A DNA stretch of 64,000 bases, from positions 30,259-94,258 of the forward strand of contig CAZRBG010000014.1 of NCBI GenBank assembly GCA_964598225.1. Direction: 5' to 3'. Below the pieces are notes generated by a model. The model was not told where the DNA came from and did not search any database. It was given only the letters and a program-made list of their open reading frames with translations. Both the position numbers and the translations under genes were made by a program. The stretch comes from SG8-4 sp964598225. GTDB lineage: Bacteria > Planctomycetota > Phycisphaerae > Sedimentisphaerales > Anaerobacaceae. The first letter of the stretch is position 1. Each line of letters begins with the position of its first letter. Of the stretch, positions 44,167 to 52,602 are shown piece by piece.

Positions 44167-44562
44167 TCATTGGATCGCCAATTCCAGAACGCCCCTCATT
44201 TGAAGGTGATACTCGCTGCACCATATCGTACAATAGAACTCGTGGGTGCCGGGCCGTTCCGGTGTGAAGCTTACTATTGCCGAATGTCCGGCTTTTATTT
44301 CGCCGGCGTCTACTTCCAAGTCTGGGATAGCGAAGCCGTGCATGACAGTGTCTACGTTTCTGATACGCAGTTTTACTTCTTCGCCGGCGGGAACATCGAG
44401 CTTGAGCCGCCGCGGCGAGAAGTTCCCTTTTTCCGGCGCCCGGGCGAGTATCTCGGCGGCAAATTGCTGCTCCCGGTGACGCTCATAAACAATGGCTGCA
44501 ATAACAGGAACGACGGTACAACCGATCAGCAAGAGTATGGTTAGAATCTTCTTTGCGTTCAT
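44167..44562 (-). CDS. Membrane-anchored CuA cupredoxin (COX2/NosZ-type)
   Basis: 131 residues from ATG 44562, with GGAGG eight bases upstream. One N-terminal transmembrane or signal segment (KKILTILLLIGCTVVPVIAAIV) is followed by a cupredoxin fold. The dinuclear CuA ligand pattern is complete: His75 (DTVMHGF), then Cys111, Cys115, His119 and Met122 in CTIWCSEYHLQM (C-x3-C-x3-H-x2-M). This is the site used in cytochrome oxidase subunit II and nitrous oxide reductase, but neither catalytic partner is present here. It starts 5 bases after the polyferredoxin stop. It is probably an extracytoplasmic electron carrier for the upstream Mo enzyme; this is inference. Confidence 0.87.
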   Translation of the reverse strand: MNAKKILTILLLIGCTVVPVIAAIVYERHREQQFAAEILARAPEKGNFSPRRLKLDVPAGEEVKLRIRNVDTVMHGFAIPDLEVDAGEIKAGHSAIVSFTPERPGTHEFYCTIWCSEYHLQMRGVLELAIQ

Positions 44563-44567
44563 TAGCG

Positions 44568-45992
44568 TTAGCCTCCGTAAAGCCACCCGAAAGAAATCAC
44601 GGCGAGAGTCAGGAATATAAGCAGCGGCACAAATCCTCGGCGAGCAGCGTTAGCATCAAGAAACGTCTGTTTTGCGAGCTTATAACCGTAATCCGCCGAC
44701 AACAGGTAGCCGACGAAAAGCGTCAGGAATTGGAGCGGCACGAGCCAGCTTGTTGCAACGGGCGTCCAGGGGATATTTGCCGTACCGAAAATATCCCAGC
44801 CTCTGGCAAACGGATCCGAAATAATGTGCAGCACATACGAGCCGTTAGGCAGCAGGAACCCGAAGCTGAATGCAATCCACGCCGCAAGTCCGAGCGGGAC
44901 AAGACTGTACGAAAGGTTCACAAAGGCTGCCTTCAGGCTGACATTCTTGCGACCGCTGGCAAGCTTCGACAGCAAGGCAAAAATGCCGAATATGCCCGGG
45001 ATTATCAGCAGGGCGAAAGCACTATGAAGCCCGATGAAACGCAGCCAGCCCCCGAGAGTGGCGCCCCGCACCCAGTCCTTGAGCCACCCCCACGGCCCCA
45101 TCATGGCAGTATAGAACATCACGGCAATCGCCAGCATGATGAAGCTCTTCCACGCCTCGTCGAGACCGCGCTTCTCATTGATCAGCAGGTCCGCGCCGGG
45201 AGGTCTGACGTTGAAAGCCATGTTGTCGAACGGGCAGGTCTTGAAGCATTCAAGACACATGCCGCAATAGGTGTTTCGCTTGAGGCTATGGGGTTCGAGC
45301 AGCCAGGGACAGCCGTAACCCTTCTTGTTGCCGGTGACGCAGGTCTTCCTTTTGTGCTTGGCGCAGACGGCGGGGTCTTTAGCCCTGATTTCGGTCAGCG
45401 CCGCGTTGGAATACAGACCCTGGAATCCGCTGACCGGACAGACATACAGACAGAAAGACCGCTTTTCGAAGACCAGGGACAGGACAATTCCGACGACGAT
45501 GATCCCCCCCAGGAGAAAGAACGTCGCCAGCGGCTTGACGGTAAAAAAGCCGCTGAAGAATGTTGTCCCGAGAAACAGAAAGTTCATCAGCCACATATTG
45601 CTCAGCGCCCTGGGCCACTTCAGGTTCAGGCCGCCGAGCTTGTTGTTGACGCCGAAAATCTTCATGCGTTGCAGCCATTCCCCAAGGGACGGCAGGGGGC
45701 ACATCATGCACCACGTCCTGCTGAAGACAGGCACCAGCAGCATCATCAGCAATACCCACCAGAGTATCCAGACGATCATGATGCCGAAGCTGAAATTACC
45801 CGCGGCGAAACCGTTCATTATGCCGCTCATCAGAATGACGACAAAAATCGCCATGTTGAAGAGAATCAGGACCATTGGAAACCACCGCTGCTTCAGCAAC
45901 CATCGTACGCCCGGAATGGAAGCCAAATCGAAGCGCCAGTTTACAGGGATAAATCCCAGGACTTTTTCGCCGCTACTGCTCTGTTCCGACAT
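44568..45992 (-). CDS. NapH/NosR-type polyferredoxin membrane protein
   Basis: 474 residues from ATG 45992; the start overlaps the previous gene by 20 bases and has GGAG upstream, while the longer frame is only the shadow of that gene. Multiple hydrophobic segments (for example FPMVLILFNMAIFVVILMSG and IMIVWILWWVLLMMLLVPVF) surround cysteine motifs: CMMCP, CLYVCPVSGFQG, and a ferredoxin-type pair with CGMCLECFKTCPFDNM. This layout is shared with NapH, CcoG and the C-terminal half of NosR, which move electrons between the quinone pool and periplasmic enzymes. There is no FMN domain. It lies between two CuA-bearing proteins, so it is likely the membrane link of the system. Confidence 0.85.
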   Translation of the reverse strand: MSEQSSSGEKVLGFIPVNWRFDLASIPGVRWLLKQRWFPMVLILFNMAIFVVILMSGIMNGFAAGNFSFGIMIVWILWWVLLMMLLVPVFSRTWCMMCPLPSLGEWLQRMKIFGVNNKLGGLNLKWPRALSNMWLMNFLFLGTTFFSGFFTVKPLATFFLLGGIIVVGIVLSLVFEKRSFCLYVCPVSGFQGLYSNAALTEIRAKDPAVCAKHKRKTCVTGNKKGYGCPWLLEPHSLKRNTYCGMCLECFKTCPFDNMAFNVRPPGADLLINEKRGLDEAWKSFIMLAIAVMFYTAMMGPWGWLKDWVRGATLGGWLRFIGLHSAFALLIIPGIFGIFALLSKLASGRKNVSLKAAFVNLSYSLVPLGLAAWIAFSFGFLLPNGSYVLHIISDPFARGWDIFGTANIPWTPVATSWLVPLQFLTLFVGYLLSADYGYKLAKQTFLDANAARRGFVPLLIFLTLAVISFGWLYGG

Positions 45993-47304
45993 TTTCTTCA
46001 ACTCCATTATCCTTATTGGCGCTCTTGAAGACAACGCCCACCAGTACCACGAATGCTGTGCACATGACACCCACAAATATGCCGAACCGGCTGTTCGGCG
46101 TGACTTCCATGAAGCCCACCATATACGGGTGAAATTCCCCACAGGTCTCCGAGCACCTGAACGTGAATCGACCGGCCTTGTCGGCAACGAACGTGGCTTT
46201 ACCGACCAATCCGGGCCTCGCCTTGAGATTGATTCCGTAACCGTCCATATACAAGCCATGAGTGACATCCAGAGACTCCAGCCGAATCGTTATGAGTTCC
46301 CCTTTCTGAACGGTTATTTCGTTCGGCGTGTAAACGAATCGCTTAGCCTCGATAGTAATCACTCTCGGCTCGACCGATTCGGCTTTTTCGCCTTCCGATG
46401 TACCCGCGCGGGCGCTGCCAATCAGAGACAAACGCGGCAAGTGCCTAGTGGTTGCAGGCCGCTCGATCTGCAGAGTTACCCATTCGCTCATGGACTTGCG
46501 CGATCCGCGATGGCCCTGATCGCCGTCCCAGACCGCGAACGATGCCGAGTGCTCGCCCCAGGCGAACTGGCTGTCCTTTTGGCGATCTCCGGTAGTCAAG
46601 GCTCTCTTAAGCACAACGTGCCACGTCCCGTCGCGCCATACGCCCCGCCCCTGAACGACCTGCGATTCTTTCGGTGTGAGCGAGCCGGCTCGCTGCGCGA
46701 GCAAATCCGAAACAGCGCTTTGGAGATTCGGATCGCTGACGGCTAAAACCTCTTCCTTCTCGAACGGATACCTGAAGTCAACGACGACATCCGGCTCTTG
46801 TTCTTCGTTATACCAGAACTCGACGTCCTTGTCCGCCCGCCAGTGCCAGATGTTCACCGGGCTGGAGAATCCCATCATTATAGACCGCAACGGCGCATTG
46901 GCGTCTATCGGAGTCGCCACGGCGCAGCCGTCGGCAAAAGAATCGATCGTGACTGAGGTATCCGCCCGGTCATCCTTCCATGTCATTTTGAAGTAGATGT
47001 TGCTGCCGTCGTGATACGCCTGTACGCTGACAGCTTCGACCAGTCCCTCGGGCCAGGGCTTTTCGGTTATCTGGTGAGCCAGCTCGAGATCGACCGACGG
47101 CACACTTTGCCAAACCTCTGCAAACACGTCGTCTTGCTGCAGCGTCAGCTTCTCGGCCCGGTACCTGACCGTCAGTGAGTGCGGTTCGATCACCTCGTAA
47201 GTTTCCGGCGAGCCGTAGCGATGTTTCCAGCCGTAATTTGCCAGCCATGCGAAAACGCCAAGCGCGATTAAAATAATGATCACAACTATAATTTTGTTAC
47301 TCAT
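45973..47304 (-). CDS. Haem-b gamma subunit (EbdC/NxrC-like) fused to a CuA domain
   Basis: 443 residues from ATG 47304, with AGGAAG six bases upstream. An N-terminal membrane anchor (IIVVIIILIALGVFAWLA) is followed by an ethylbenzene-dehydrogenase-type haem-binding domain (about residues 40-285: VQAYHDGSNIYFKMTWKDD, NIWHWRADKDVEFWYNE, WHVVLKRAL). A second domain, about 315-403, is cytochrome oxidase II-like with His349 and Cys384, Glu386, Cys388, His392, Met395 in CSETCGEFHPYM, a complete CuA site. A C-terminal transmembrane helix follows (FGIFVGVMCTAFVVLVGVVF). Gamma subunits of type II DMSO reductases take or give electrons through haem b; fusion to CuA is unusual. It overlaps the chaperone gene by 8 bases (ATGAGTAA). 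Confidence 0.87.
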   Translation of the reverse strand: MSNKIIVVIIILIALGVFAWLANYGWKHRYGSPETYEVIEPHSLTVRYRAEKLTLQQDDVFAEVWQSVPSVDLELAHQITEKPWPEGLVEAVSVQAYHDGSNIYFKMTWKDDRADTSVTIDSFADGCAVATPIDANAPLRSIMMGFSSPVNIWHWRADKDVEFWYNEEQEPDVVVDFRYPFEKEEVLAVSDPNLQSAVSDLLAQRAGSLTPKESQVVQGRGVWRDGTWHVVLKRALTTGDRQKDSQFAWGEHSASFAVWDGDQGHRGSRKSMSEWVTLQIERPATTRHLPRLSLIGSARAGTSEGEKAESVEPRVITIEAKRFVYTPNEITVQKGELITIRLESLDVTHGLYMDGYGINLKARPGLVGKATFVADKAGRFTFRCSETCGEFHPYMVGFMEVTPNSRFGIFVGVMCTAFVVLVGVVFKSANKDNGVEENVGTEQ

Positions 47305-47950
47305 CTTCGTTCTTCCTTTTCGTTCGGACGATCTCCGTATCACCGGCGAGGCCGAAATGCTCTTTTTCACGAATGACAAAACCAAGCAATCCTTCGGCGG
47401 CCTGAACGTAGAAAGGATGATTCGTATTCTCCAGTATCTTCTCCGCTATGGGCGTTGCCGCCGGTTCCAGGTGTTCTACGAAGAACTTCCTCTCGGCGTG
47501 CCGGCAAATCTCGGCCTTTTCCTTCGCCTCATCGTCGCCCGGCTCGGCACTGAGACGGCGACGTTTAAAAATCAGATAGTGCATGAAATCCATCTCGCAG
47601 CTTATCGAGTCGGGCCTGTCCAGGTCCGGCTCCACACCAAAAGCAGTGTAGAACCCCATGATGTCTGAAAGCAGGTTGGCCCTCTGGAACTCATTCTTCA
47701 CCAGATGCTCGGCGCCGTATAACCATACCAGACCGGCGCGAAACAGCCTGTCATATTCGCTCACTATGCTTTGCCGCTCCTCGGCCAGGTGCGGCAGATA
47801 AGCAAAGAAACTGTCGTTTGGATAGGAAAACACAACCGCCCACGTCTTATAGGCGACCATTCGCTCGTCTTCCGCCTGCTCGTCATACCGTTGCGAGTTT
47901 GTCGTACCATTATGTAACACTGATTCTGTGAACATCTCTTTGTTTGTCAT
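47297..47950 (-). CDS. TorD/NarJ-family molybdoenzyme chaperone
   Basis: 217 residues. It matches the all-helical redox-enzyme maturation family by the segment ISCEMDFMHYLIFKR (the E-x-D-(Y/F)-(L/M)-x2-(L/E)-like core), the distal KFFVEHLEPAATPIAEKI, and its size. These chaperones hold the alpha subunit until the Mo cofactor is inserted and screen Tat signal peptides. The frame overlaps the beta-subunit gene by 41 bases; a start at 47935 would shorten the overlap but has no spacing for a ribosome-binding site. It supports the view that the alpha subunit is Tat-exported after cofactor loading. Confidence 0.88.
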   Translation of the reverse strand: MTNKEMFTESVLHNGTTNSQRYDEQAEDERMVAYKTWAVVFSYPNDSFFAYLPHLAEERQSIVSEYDRLFRAGLVWLYGAEHLVKNEFQRANLLSDIMGFYTAFGVEPDLDRPDSISCEMDFMHYLIFKRRRLSAEPGDDEAKEKAEICRHAERKFFVEHLEPAATPIAEKILENTNHPFYVQAAEGLLGFVIREKEHFGLAGDTEIVRTKRKNEDE

Positions 47951-49052
47951 ATCTCTCTCTGATAACTATGGGTTCGGTGATCGGAACTCTTACAATCGTC
48001 TTGCCCTTGTCGTCATATCCGGTGCAATGCCCGGTTTTGATATCTCCCTGAACATCGAAGCGGTGAACGATTTTGCCCGTCGATCCAAAAAGCATCAGCA
48101 GCCCGGCGAGTTTGGGATCATCTTTGGCTTTCCTGTATAGCTCAACGGCTCTCTTAGCTCCGGGTCCGAACAACTGCCTGTTGAAAGAATCCGGCACGTT
48201 GATCGGTGGAATGTAATAAACATTCGGCTGTGTACCGAACTGCGGATAGAGCGGAAGAGCTATTTTCTTTATGTGAACCAGGTAGTCGATAGGATTATCC
48301 TCCACCGGTTTGTCCCAGCGATTCTTGAATCCGAACAGCCTTATCTTGCCGATGCAGTTCTGAACGCATTGCGTCTGCTCGCCCGCTTCCGTAGCCGGAT
48401 AACAGGCTATGCATTTTTCAGACTTTCCGGTCAGAGTGCGGAACATGCTCTTTTTATACGGACAGGCACGTACGCACTCTCTATAGCCCCGGCATCTTTT
48501 CTGATCGAGCAGAACCGTGCCGTCATGTTTTCGCTTGTAGATAGCCTTGCGGGGGCACCCGCCGAGACAACCAGGATAGGTGCAGTGATTGCATATCCGT
48601 GCGAGGTAGAACATCCAGGGCTGATGCGGTATCTTTATGAATTGCCCCGCCTTGACCTGCTCACTGACCTCGTCCTCACCCATGTTCGGGTGCGCAAAGT
48701 CCTCCCCCCTCGGAATGTATCCCAGGATGGTTTCGCCATATTCCGCCGTCTCGAAGATGGTTTTGCCGGTATATGTGTCGCCGTCCCAGGTCTGCGGGCC
48801 GAGCTTCTCCAGCAGCTTAACGTCCCAGCCGAGGGGATAGAAGCCCCAGGGTTTGCTTTCGACGTTGTTCCACCACATGTACTCCTGGCCTTTGCCGGAC
48901 GTCCAGGCGTTCTTACACGCGACGGTACAGGTCTGACACGCAATGCACTTGTTGGTGTCGAAAACCCATGTCGCCTGCTTTTCGGGGAGGCTCTCCGGAT
49001 ATATGTACTGCATTTTCCTTTTAAGCTGCCAGTTATAAACTTTGTGGCTCAT
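47910..49052 (-). CDS. Iron-sulfur beta subunit of type II DMSO-reductase-family enzyme (NxrB/NarH-like)
   Basis: 380 residues. It carries the four-cluster set: Cys36, 39, 42 and 46 in CIACQTCTVACKNAWTSG; CNHCTYPGCLGGCPRKAIY; CRGYRECVRACPYKKSMF; and CIACYPATEAGEQTQCVQNC. The segment YMWWNNVESKPWGFYPLGWD is typical of the NxrB, EbdB, SerB and NarH group. In CRGYREC a Tyr stands where a fourth Cys would be (Trp in NarH), consistent with a [3Fe-4S] cluster. It passes electrons between the alpha Mo site and the haem gamma subunit, and would be exported with alpha. It overlaps alpha by 4 bases (ATGA). Which member of the family it serves is undetermined. Confidence 0.92.
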   Translation of the reverse strand: MSHKVYNWQLKRKMQYIYPESLPEKQATWVFDTNKCIACQTCTVACKNAWTSGKGQEYMWWNNVESKPWGFYPLGWDVKLLEKLGPQTWDGDTYTGKTIFETAEYGETILGYIPRGEDFAHPNMGEDEVSEQVKAGQFIKIPHQPWMFYLARICNHCTYPGCLGGCPRKAIYKRKHDGTVLLDQKRCRGYRECVRACPYKKSMFRTLTGKSEKCIACYPATEAGEQTQCVQNCIGKIRLFGFKNRWDKPVEDNPIDYLVHIKKIALPLYPQFGTQPNVYYIPPINVPDSFNRQLFGPGAKRAVELYRKAKDDPKLAGLLMLFGSTGKIVHRFDVQGDIKTGHCTGYDDKGKTIVRVPITEPIVIRERYDKQRDVHRISVT

Positions 49053-52000
49053 ACGATATATTCTCCCTTCAGGAACGCCTTCATGGCATCGCTTTCGTAT
49101 GTGGGCCTCAGTCCCATTCTTGCGGGTCGCCAGATCTTCTCTCCGTTTGCGGCCGCGTTTTCAGCTTTTGTGAATTTCACGAAACTCTCCCTCGGAGCGC
49201 CGTTGGGACAGTGCACGTCGGGCGCAAAACCCTTATCGATTCCCGGCCCGATGGTGTCCTTGCGGATCAGGCTGTCGGTCATTAGCGTGGGCCGCAGCCA
49301 GCCCCTCGTGGCGCTTTGGTGCGAGCCAAACCTGAACATCGCCTGGTATCCCGTCCGCGGGTTGCGCGCCAGGCCGTCCTTATTGTTGACGTGCGCCTCG
49401 ACAGACCCATAGCTGGCCCCGTACATGTTGAACCAGGAACGGGTGATCTTCTCAGGCGTGCCGTGGTAGTAGCGCGCTCGCAGCATAAGGCGAGCAAGTC
49501 TGTACTCCTTGCTGCCCTCGACCTTCTCGCCTTGATAGGGCCTGTCCTCGGGATCGGCATCGACCCAGACGTAATCGCCGTCTTCTATTCCCAGAGCTTT
49601 AGCGTCTTCCGGATTTATGTCCACGTAGCCCTCACCGACCCAGGGCATGCGCTTATCCCTGCGATGGGCATCTCCGAACGGCCCGAACCATATCGCGATG
49701 ATGTCGGTATCCACCGGCATAGTATGAGAGCCATGCCGATATTTGGGTGTCAGATAGATATATTCGTAACCTTGATTTTTCTCTCGGAGCGGATGTTTCG
49801 ATTTGAGCAGTTGGGTCGGTGTAAATACCACGTTTCTGACCTGCCTGGTCTCGCTGGAGCGATCATCCGCGGCGATTCCGTACTTTTCCGGCCCGAAAGG
49901 CTTTATCGCCGGGTGCGGCTTCGCCACAATCGAGTTCGGCTCGTAGAAGCTCGCATCTACCGCCTCGCGGTGTACGGGCAGGTTTTCGCCGTATTCTATA
50001 AATTCGTCCTCCTCCCGGTAGAACTCGAGACGGCCGGTCTTGTTGTACCACTGCTTGCTCTCGTGGGCCTGCTCCCACCCTACAATCTTCGGATAGGTCC
50101 GGCTCATAAGAATCGCGGGGATTCCTTTCTTGGCGTCCTCTTCGAGTTTATTTACGTCATAGCCTTTGGCCATGGATGTCATGTCCACGATCCTTTGCAG
50201 GTAGGTCTGGACATCCTTGTCGTGGACAAACTTCCAGTAATCCTCGAATCGCTTGTCACCCAGAAGCCTGGCGAAGGCTTTGGATATCCCGGCGTGGACC
50301 TCGATGTCGCCCCGGGTATCGTGGAGGCGCTTGATGCCGGACCGCGGGAACATCTGTAAAAACGGATTTGTGACCGAAGCCGTGGCGTCGGGATACTGAA
50401 ACTCACCCCACGAATCCACGGCCCAGACAATATCTGCATATTCGCACGAGGTCGACCACCACCAATCGGCGACCGAGATCAGCTCGATATTGGGCAGCGT
50501 GTTGATGACGGCCTCGTAATGGCCCTTGAGATTGCCCAGGATGGAGTTGGCGTTGCAGAACATCAGCGATTTCGTCGGCGTCGGCATGTGCGTCTTGCCC
50601 GTGAAGTTCTTGTTGCCCACCCTGAGCGGCTTGTCTCTGTGATTGTAATAGTGAGCCGACTCGAACTTGAAATAGCCCCTTACCTTCGCCTTCTTGCTCG
50701 CCTCAAGCTCGCTATTGAACGGGTCCTCCATGATATATTGGCCCATGCCGTCGAAATATGCAGCTCTGTAATTGCCCGCGTAGCTTCCGATATTGCCGCT
50801 GTGCGTGCCGATATTCCTGGTCAGAGCGCACAGAAGGAGCATAGCACGGTCTTTTAGATCGCCATTGAAGAACTGGTTGGGGCCCATTCCAACGGCGATG
50901 AGCGTTTGGCCCTTGTTGTCGGCTACCTGGCGAGCCAGGTTTTCAATGGCCTCTTTGGGCGCCCACGTGATCTTCGAGACCGTCTCGAGATCGAAACAGT
51001 CCTCGATATAACTGGCGGTAAGGCTGTAAACAGTCCGCACCTTTACCTTTTCGCCGTCGAGATCCACCTCGTATTCGCCGTCAAGCTCGGGATCTATTTC
51101 ATCGGCGTTGAAGAACTTGCCAAAATCGTCCCGCGTAACGGCGGCAAGTGAATTTGTCTTATTATTCCAGACCACGAAGTTGCCCCAGTCTTCCAGCAGA
51201 TCCTCAGGGATGCACTGCTTGCCCTCAGCCTTGATTCCGGGCGGGGTTTTCTGACCGGAAGCGACGACTTTGGTTTGCCGCCGCTCTTTGGACGGCTCGA
51301 ACCCGGCAATGGCGTCCTCGGCCCTTAGAAGCTTCAGGTTGTCCATCCGCACCAGCAGCGGAAGGTCCGTCCGGCTTTTCACATATTCGTCATCGTACAA
51401 CTTCTCTTTCATGATCACGTTGGCCATGCCGAGAGCAAGGGCCGAATCGGTCGCGGGTCTGATTATCAGCACCTCGTCCGATTTCGATGCGACCGACGAG
51501 TATTCCACGGTTATGCTTACCACCTTGGAGCCTTTGAGCCGGGCCTCGGTCAGCCAGTGGCTGTCCGGCATCTTCGTCGAAATCCAGTTAATGCCCCAGG
51601 CCAGGACGAGTTTGGCGTTCTCGACGCTGAAAAGGTCCCAGTCGATAGTCTGCTGGCCCGTTACCATCGGATGGCCGGGTGGCAGGTCCGTGTGAAAGGT
51701 GTAGTTGTCGAAGCCGCGAGCGCCAACCGCCGTATCCGGCGTGGCGCCCCTGACGTGCGAATCCAGCAGCGCCATCGAATTAGCCAGGCGGTACATGCCG
51801 AAAACACGTGTTATACCCAGCAGAGGCATGCCGCCGCGGAATTTCATTGCCTGCGTGCCGGCCCCGTTCATAGCCTCGATGGACTCCGGATCGTAAATTC
51901 CCTGCTCGGTGAGCCGGGCCTTGCCTTCTTCGCCGCTGTAGGTCTCAGCTATGTTCTTGAGTGTCTTGGCGGCTACGTCGAAAGCCTCGTCCCAGGTTAC

Positions 52001-52543
52001 CCTGACAAAGGGCTCCTGACCCCTTTTCAGGTATTCAGCCGGGGGCTTGCCGTTGGCCTGTCGAGGAAATCCGGCGTCAACCCACTCCTTGAAGCCCTCT
52101 CGGAGCATGGGGTACTTGATTCTTCTGGGTCCCTGAATCCGCCGAATCAGCGCCAGGCCCTTCTGACACAACCGGGGTTCCCAACGTGACGACGCCTGAT
52201 TGCCGTAAAGGTCCTTCGCCTTGCCGTAGCCGTAGCTGGGGCCGATGCGAGTGATAACGTTGTTCTTCACGAAGGCTTTAAGCAGGCAATTATGGGTATC
52301 GTTCGGGGCACACAAAAAATGATAGGTAAAGTCGTGCTTAAACTGATCGCGGTATACCTGCTCCCAGTCTCTTGCCGGAGAGAAATCCAGAGGATTATCC
52401 ACGTCTTCGATAAATTTCAATGTGCCGAAAAGGGGCTTAGTTGCTGTTGAAGCCAATCCGCTTACACCCAGTTGGACAAACAGACGCCGAGTAAGTCTTT
52501 TTTCAGATGTCCGTCCTTGCCGCCTGGAATTCCTGTCTGCCAT
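49049..52543 (-). CDS. Tat-exported Mo-bisMGD oxidoreductase alpha subunit (NxrA/NarG-like)
   Basis: 1,164 residues. The leader KRLTRRLFVQLGVSGLAS has a twin-arginine motif, so the enzyme faces the periplasm. The FS0 cluster ligands fit His75, Cys78, Cys86 and Cys126 (HFLCAPNDTHNC and RLCQKG). By alignment to NarG (YDWYCDLPP), the Asp that ligates Mo is Asp279 in FDNYTFHTDLPPGHP, making it a type II family member. Length and segments such as IGPSYGYGKAKDLYGNQASS, MKFRGGMPLLGITRVFGMYR and NWISTKMPDSHWLTEARLKG look closest to nitrite oxidoreductase alpha of anammox and Nitrospira type, judged from memory. Selenate, chlorate and ethylbenzene enzymes are shorter (about 900-980). Substrate and direction (nitrite oxidation, nitrate reduction or another oxyanion) are unproven. 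GGAG lies nine bases before the ATG. Confidence 0.9.
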   Translation of the reverse strand: MADRNSRRQGRTSEKRLTRRLFVQLGVSGLASTATKPLFGTLKFIEDVDNPLDFSPARDWEQVYRDQFKHDFTYHFLCAPNDTHNCLLKAFVKNNVITRIGPSYGYGKAKDLYGNQASSRWEPRLCQKGLALIRRIQGPRRIKYPMLREGFKEWVDAGFPRQANGKPPAEYLKRGQEPFVRVTWDEAFDVAAKTLKNIAETYSGEEGKARLTEQGIYDPESIEAMNGAGTQAMKFRGGMPLLGITRVFGMYRLANSMALLDSHVRGATPDTAVGARGFDNYTFHTDLPPGHPMVTGQQTIDWDLFSVENAKLVLAWGINWISTKMPDSHWLTEARLKGSKVVSITVEYSSVASKSDEVLIIRPATDSALALGMANVIMKEKLYDDEYVKSRTDLPLLVRMDNLKLLRAEDAIAGFEPSKERRQTKVVASGQKTPPGIKAEGKQCIPEDLLEDWGNFVVWNNKTNSLAAVTRDDFGKFFNADEIDPELDGEYEVDLDGEKVKVRTVYSLTASYIEDCFDLETVSKITWAPKEAIENLARQVADNKGQTLIAVGMGPNQFFNGDLKDRAMLLLCALTRNIGTHSGNIGSYAGNYRAAYFDGMGQYIMEDPFNSELEASKKAKVRGYFKFESAHYYNHRDKPLRVGNKNFTGKTHMPTPTKSLMFCNANSILGNLKGHYEAVINTLPNIELISVADWWWSTSCEYADIVWAVDSWGEFQYPDATASVTNPFLQMFPRSGIKRLHDTRGDIEVHAGISKAFARLLGDKRFEDYWKFVHDKDVQTYLQRIVDMTSMAKGYDVNKLEEDAKKGIPAILMSRTYPKIVGWEQAHESKQWYNKTGRLEFYREEDEFIEYGENLPVHREAVDASFYEPNSIVAKPHPAIKPFGPEKYGIAADDRSSETRQVRNVVFTPTQLLKSKHPLREKNQGYEYIYLTPKYRHGSHTMPVDTDIIAIWFGPFGDAHRRDKRMPWVGEGYVDINPEDAKALGIEDGDYVWVDADPEDRPYQGEKVEGSKEYRLARLMLRARYYHGTPEKITRSWFNMYGASYGSVEAHVNNKDGLARNPRTGYQAMFRFGSHQSATRGWLRPTLMTDSLIRKDTIGPGIDKGFAPDVHCPNGAPRESFVKFTKAENAAANGEKIWRPARMGLRPTYESDAMKAFLKGEYIV

Positions 52544-52576
52544 TGTCTATTCTCCATGAGCCATATTGCGTAGAGC

Positions 52577-52602
52577 AGTCCTATAGGACTTATTTAGTCC
52601 TA
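52577..52602. promoter_or_regulatory. Palindromic operator candidate upstream of the oxidoreductase operon
   Basis: AGTCCTATAGGACT (52577-52590) is a perfect 14-bp palindrome. Its right half also forms a second inverted repeat, TAGGACT-TATTT-AGTCCTA (52584-52602). The three half-sites lie 34-59 bases upstream of the alpha-subunit ATG, where a promoter would be expected. A dimeric regulator, perhaps of Rrf2 or Crp/Fnr type, is likely, but its identity cannot be read from the site. Confidence 0.6.

Noticed and set aside
44553..46028. Long + strand frame (491 residues) opposite the polyferredoxin and CuA genes
   Set aside because: Composition is Arg/Gln/His/Pro-rich and unlike a real protein; the minus strand has clear NapH- and CuA-type motifs with ribosome-binding sites.
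45325..46746. + strand frame (473 residues) opposite the gamma-CuA gene
   Set aside because: Antisense shadow of the gamma subunit and polyferredoxin genes; no recognisable domain.
49049..52543. Firm naming of the alpha subunit as nitrite oxidoreductase (nxrA)
   Set aside because: The motifs and length resemble NxrA, but the gamma and carrier proteins differ from known Nxr systems and the call rests on memory, not alignment; left as NxrA/NarG-like.
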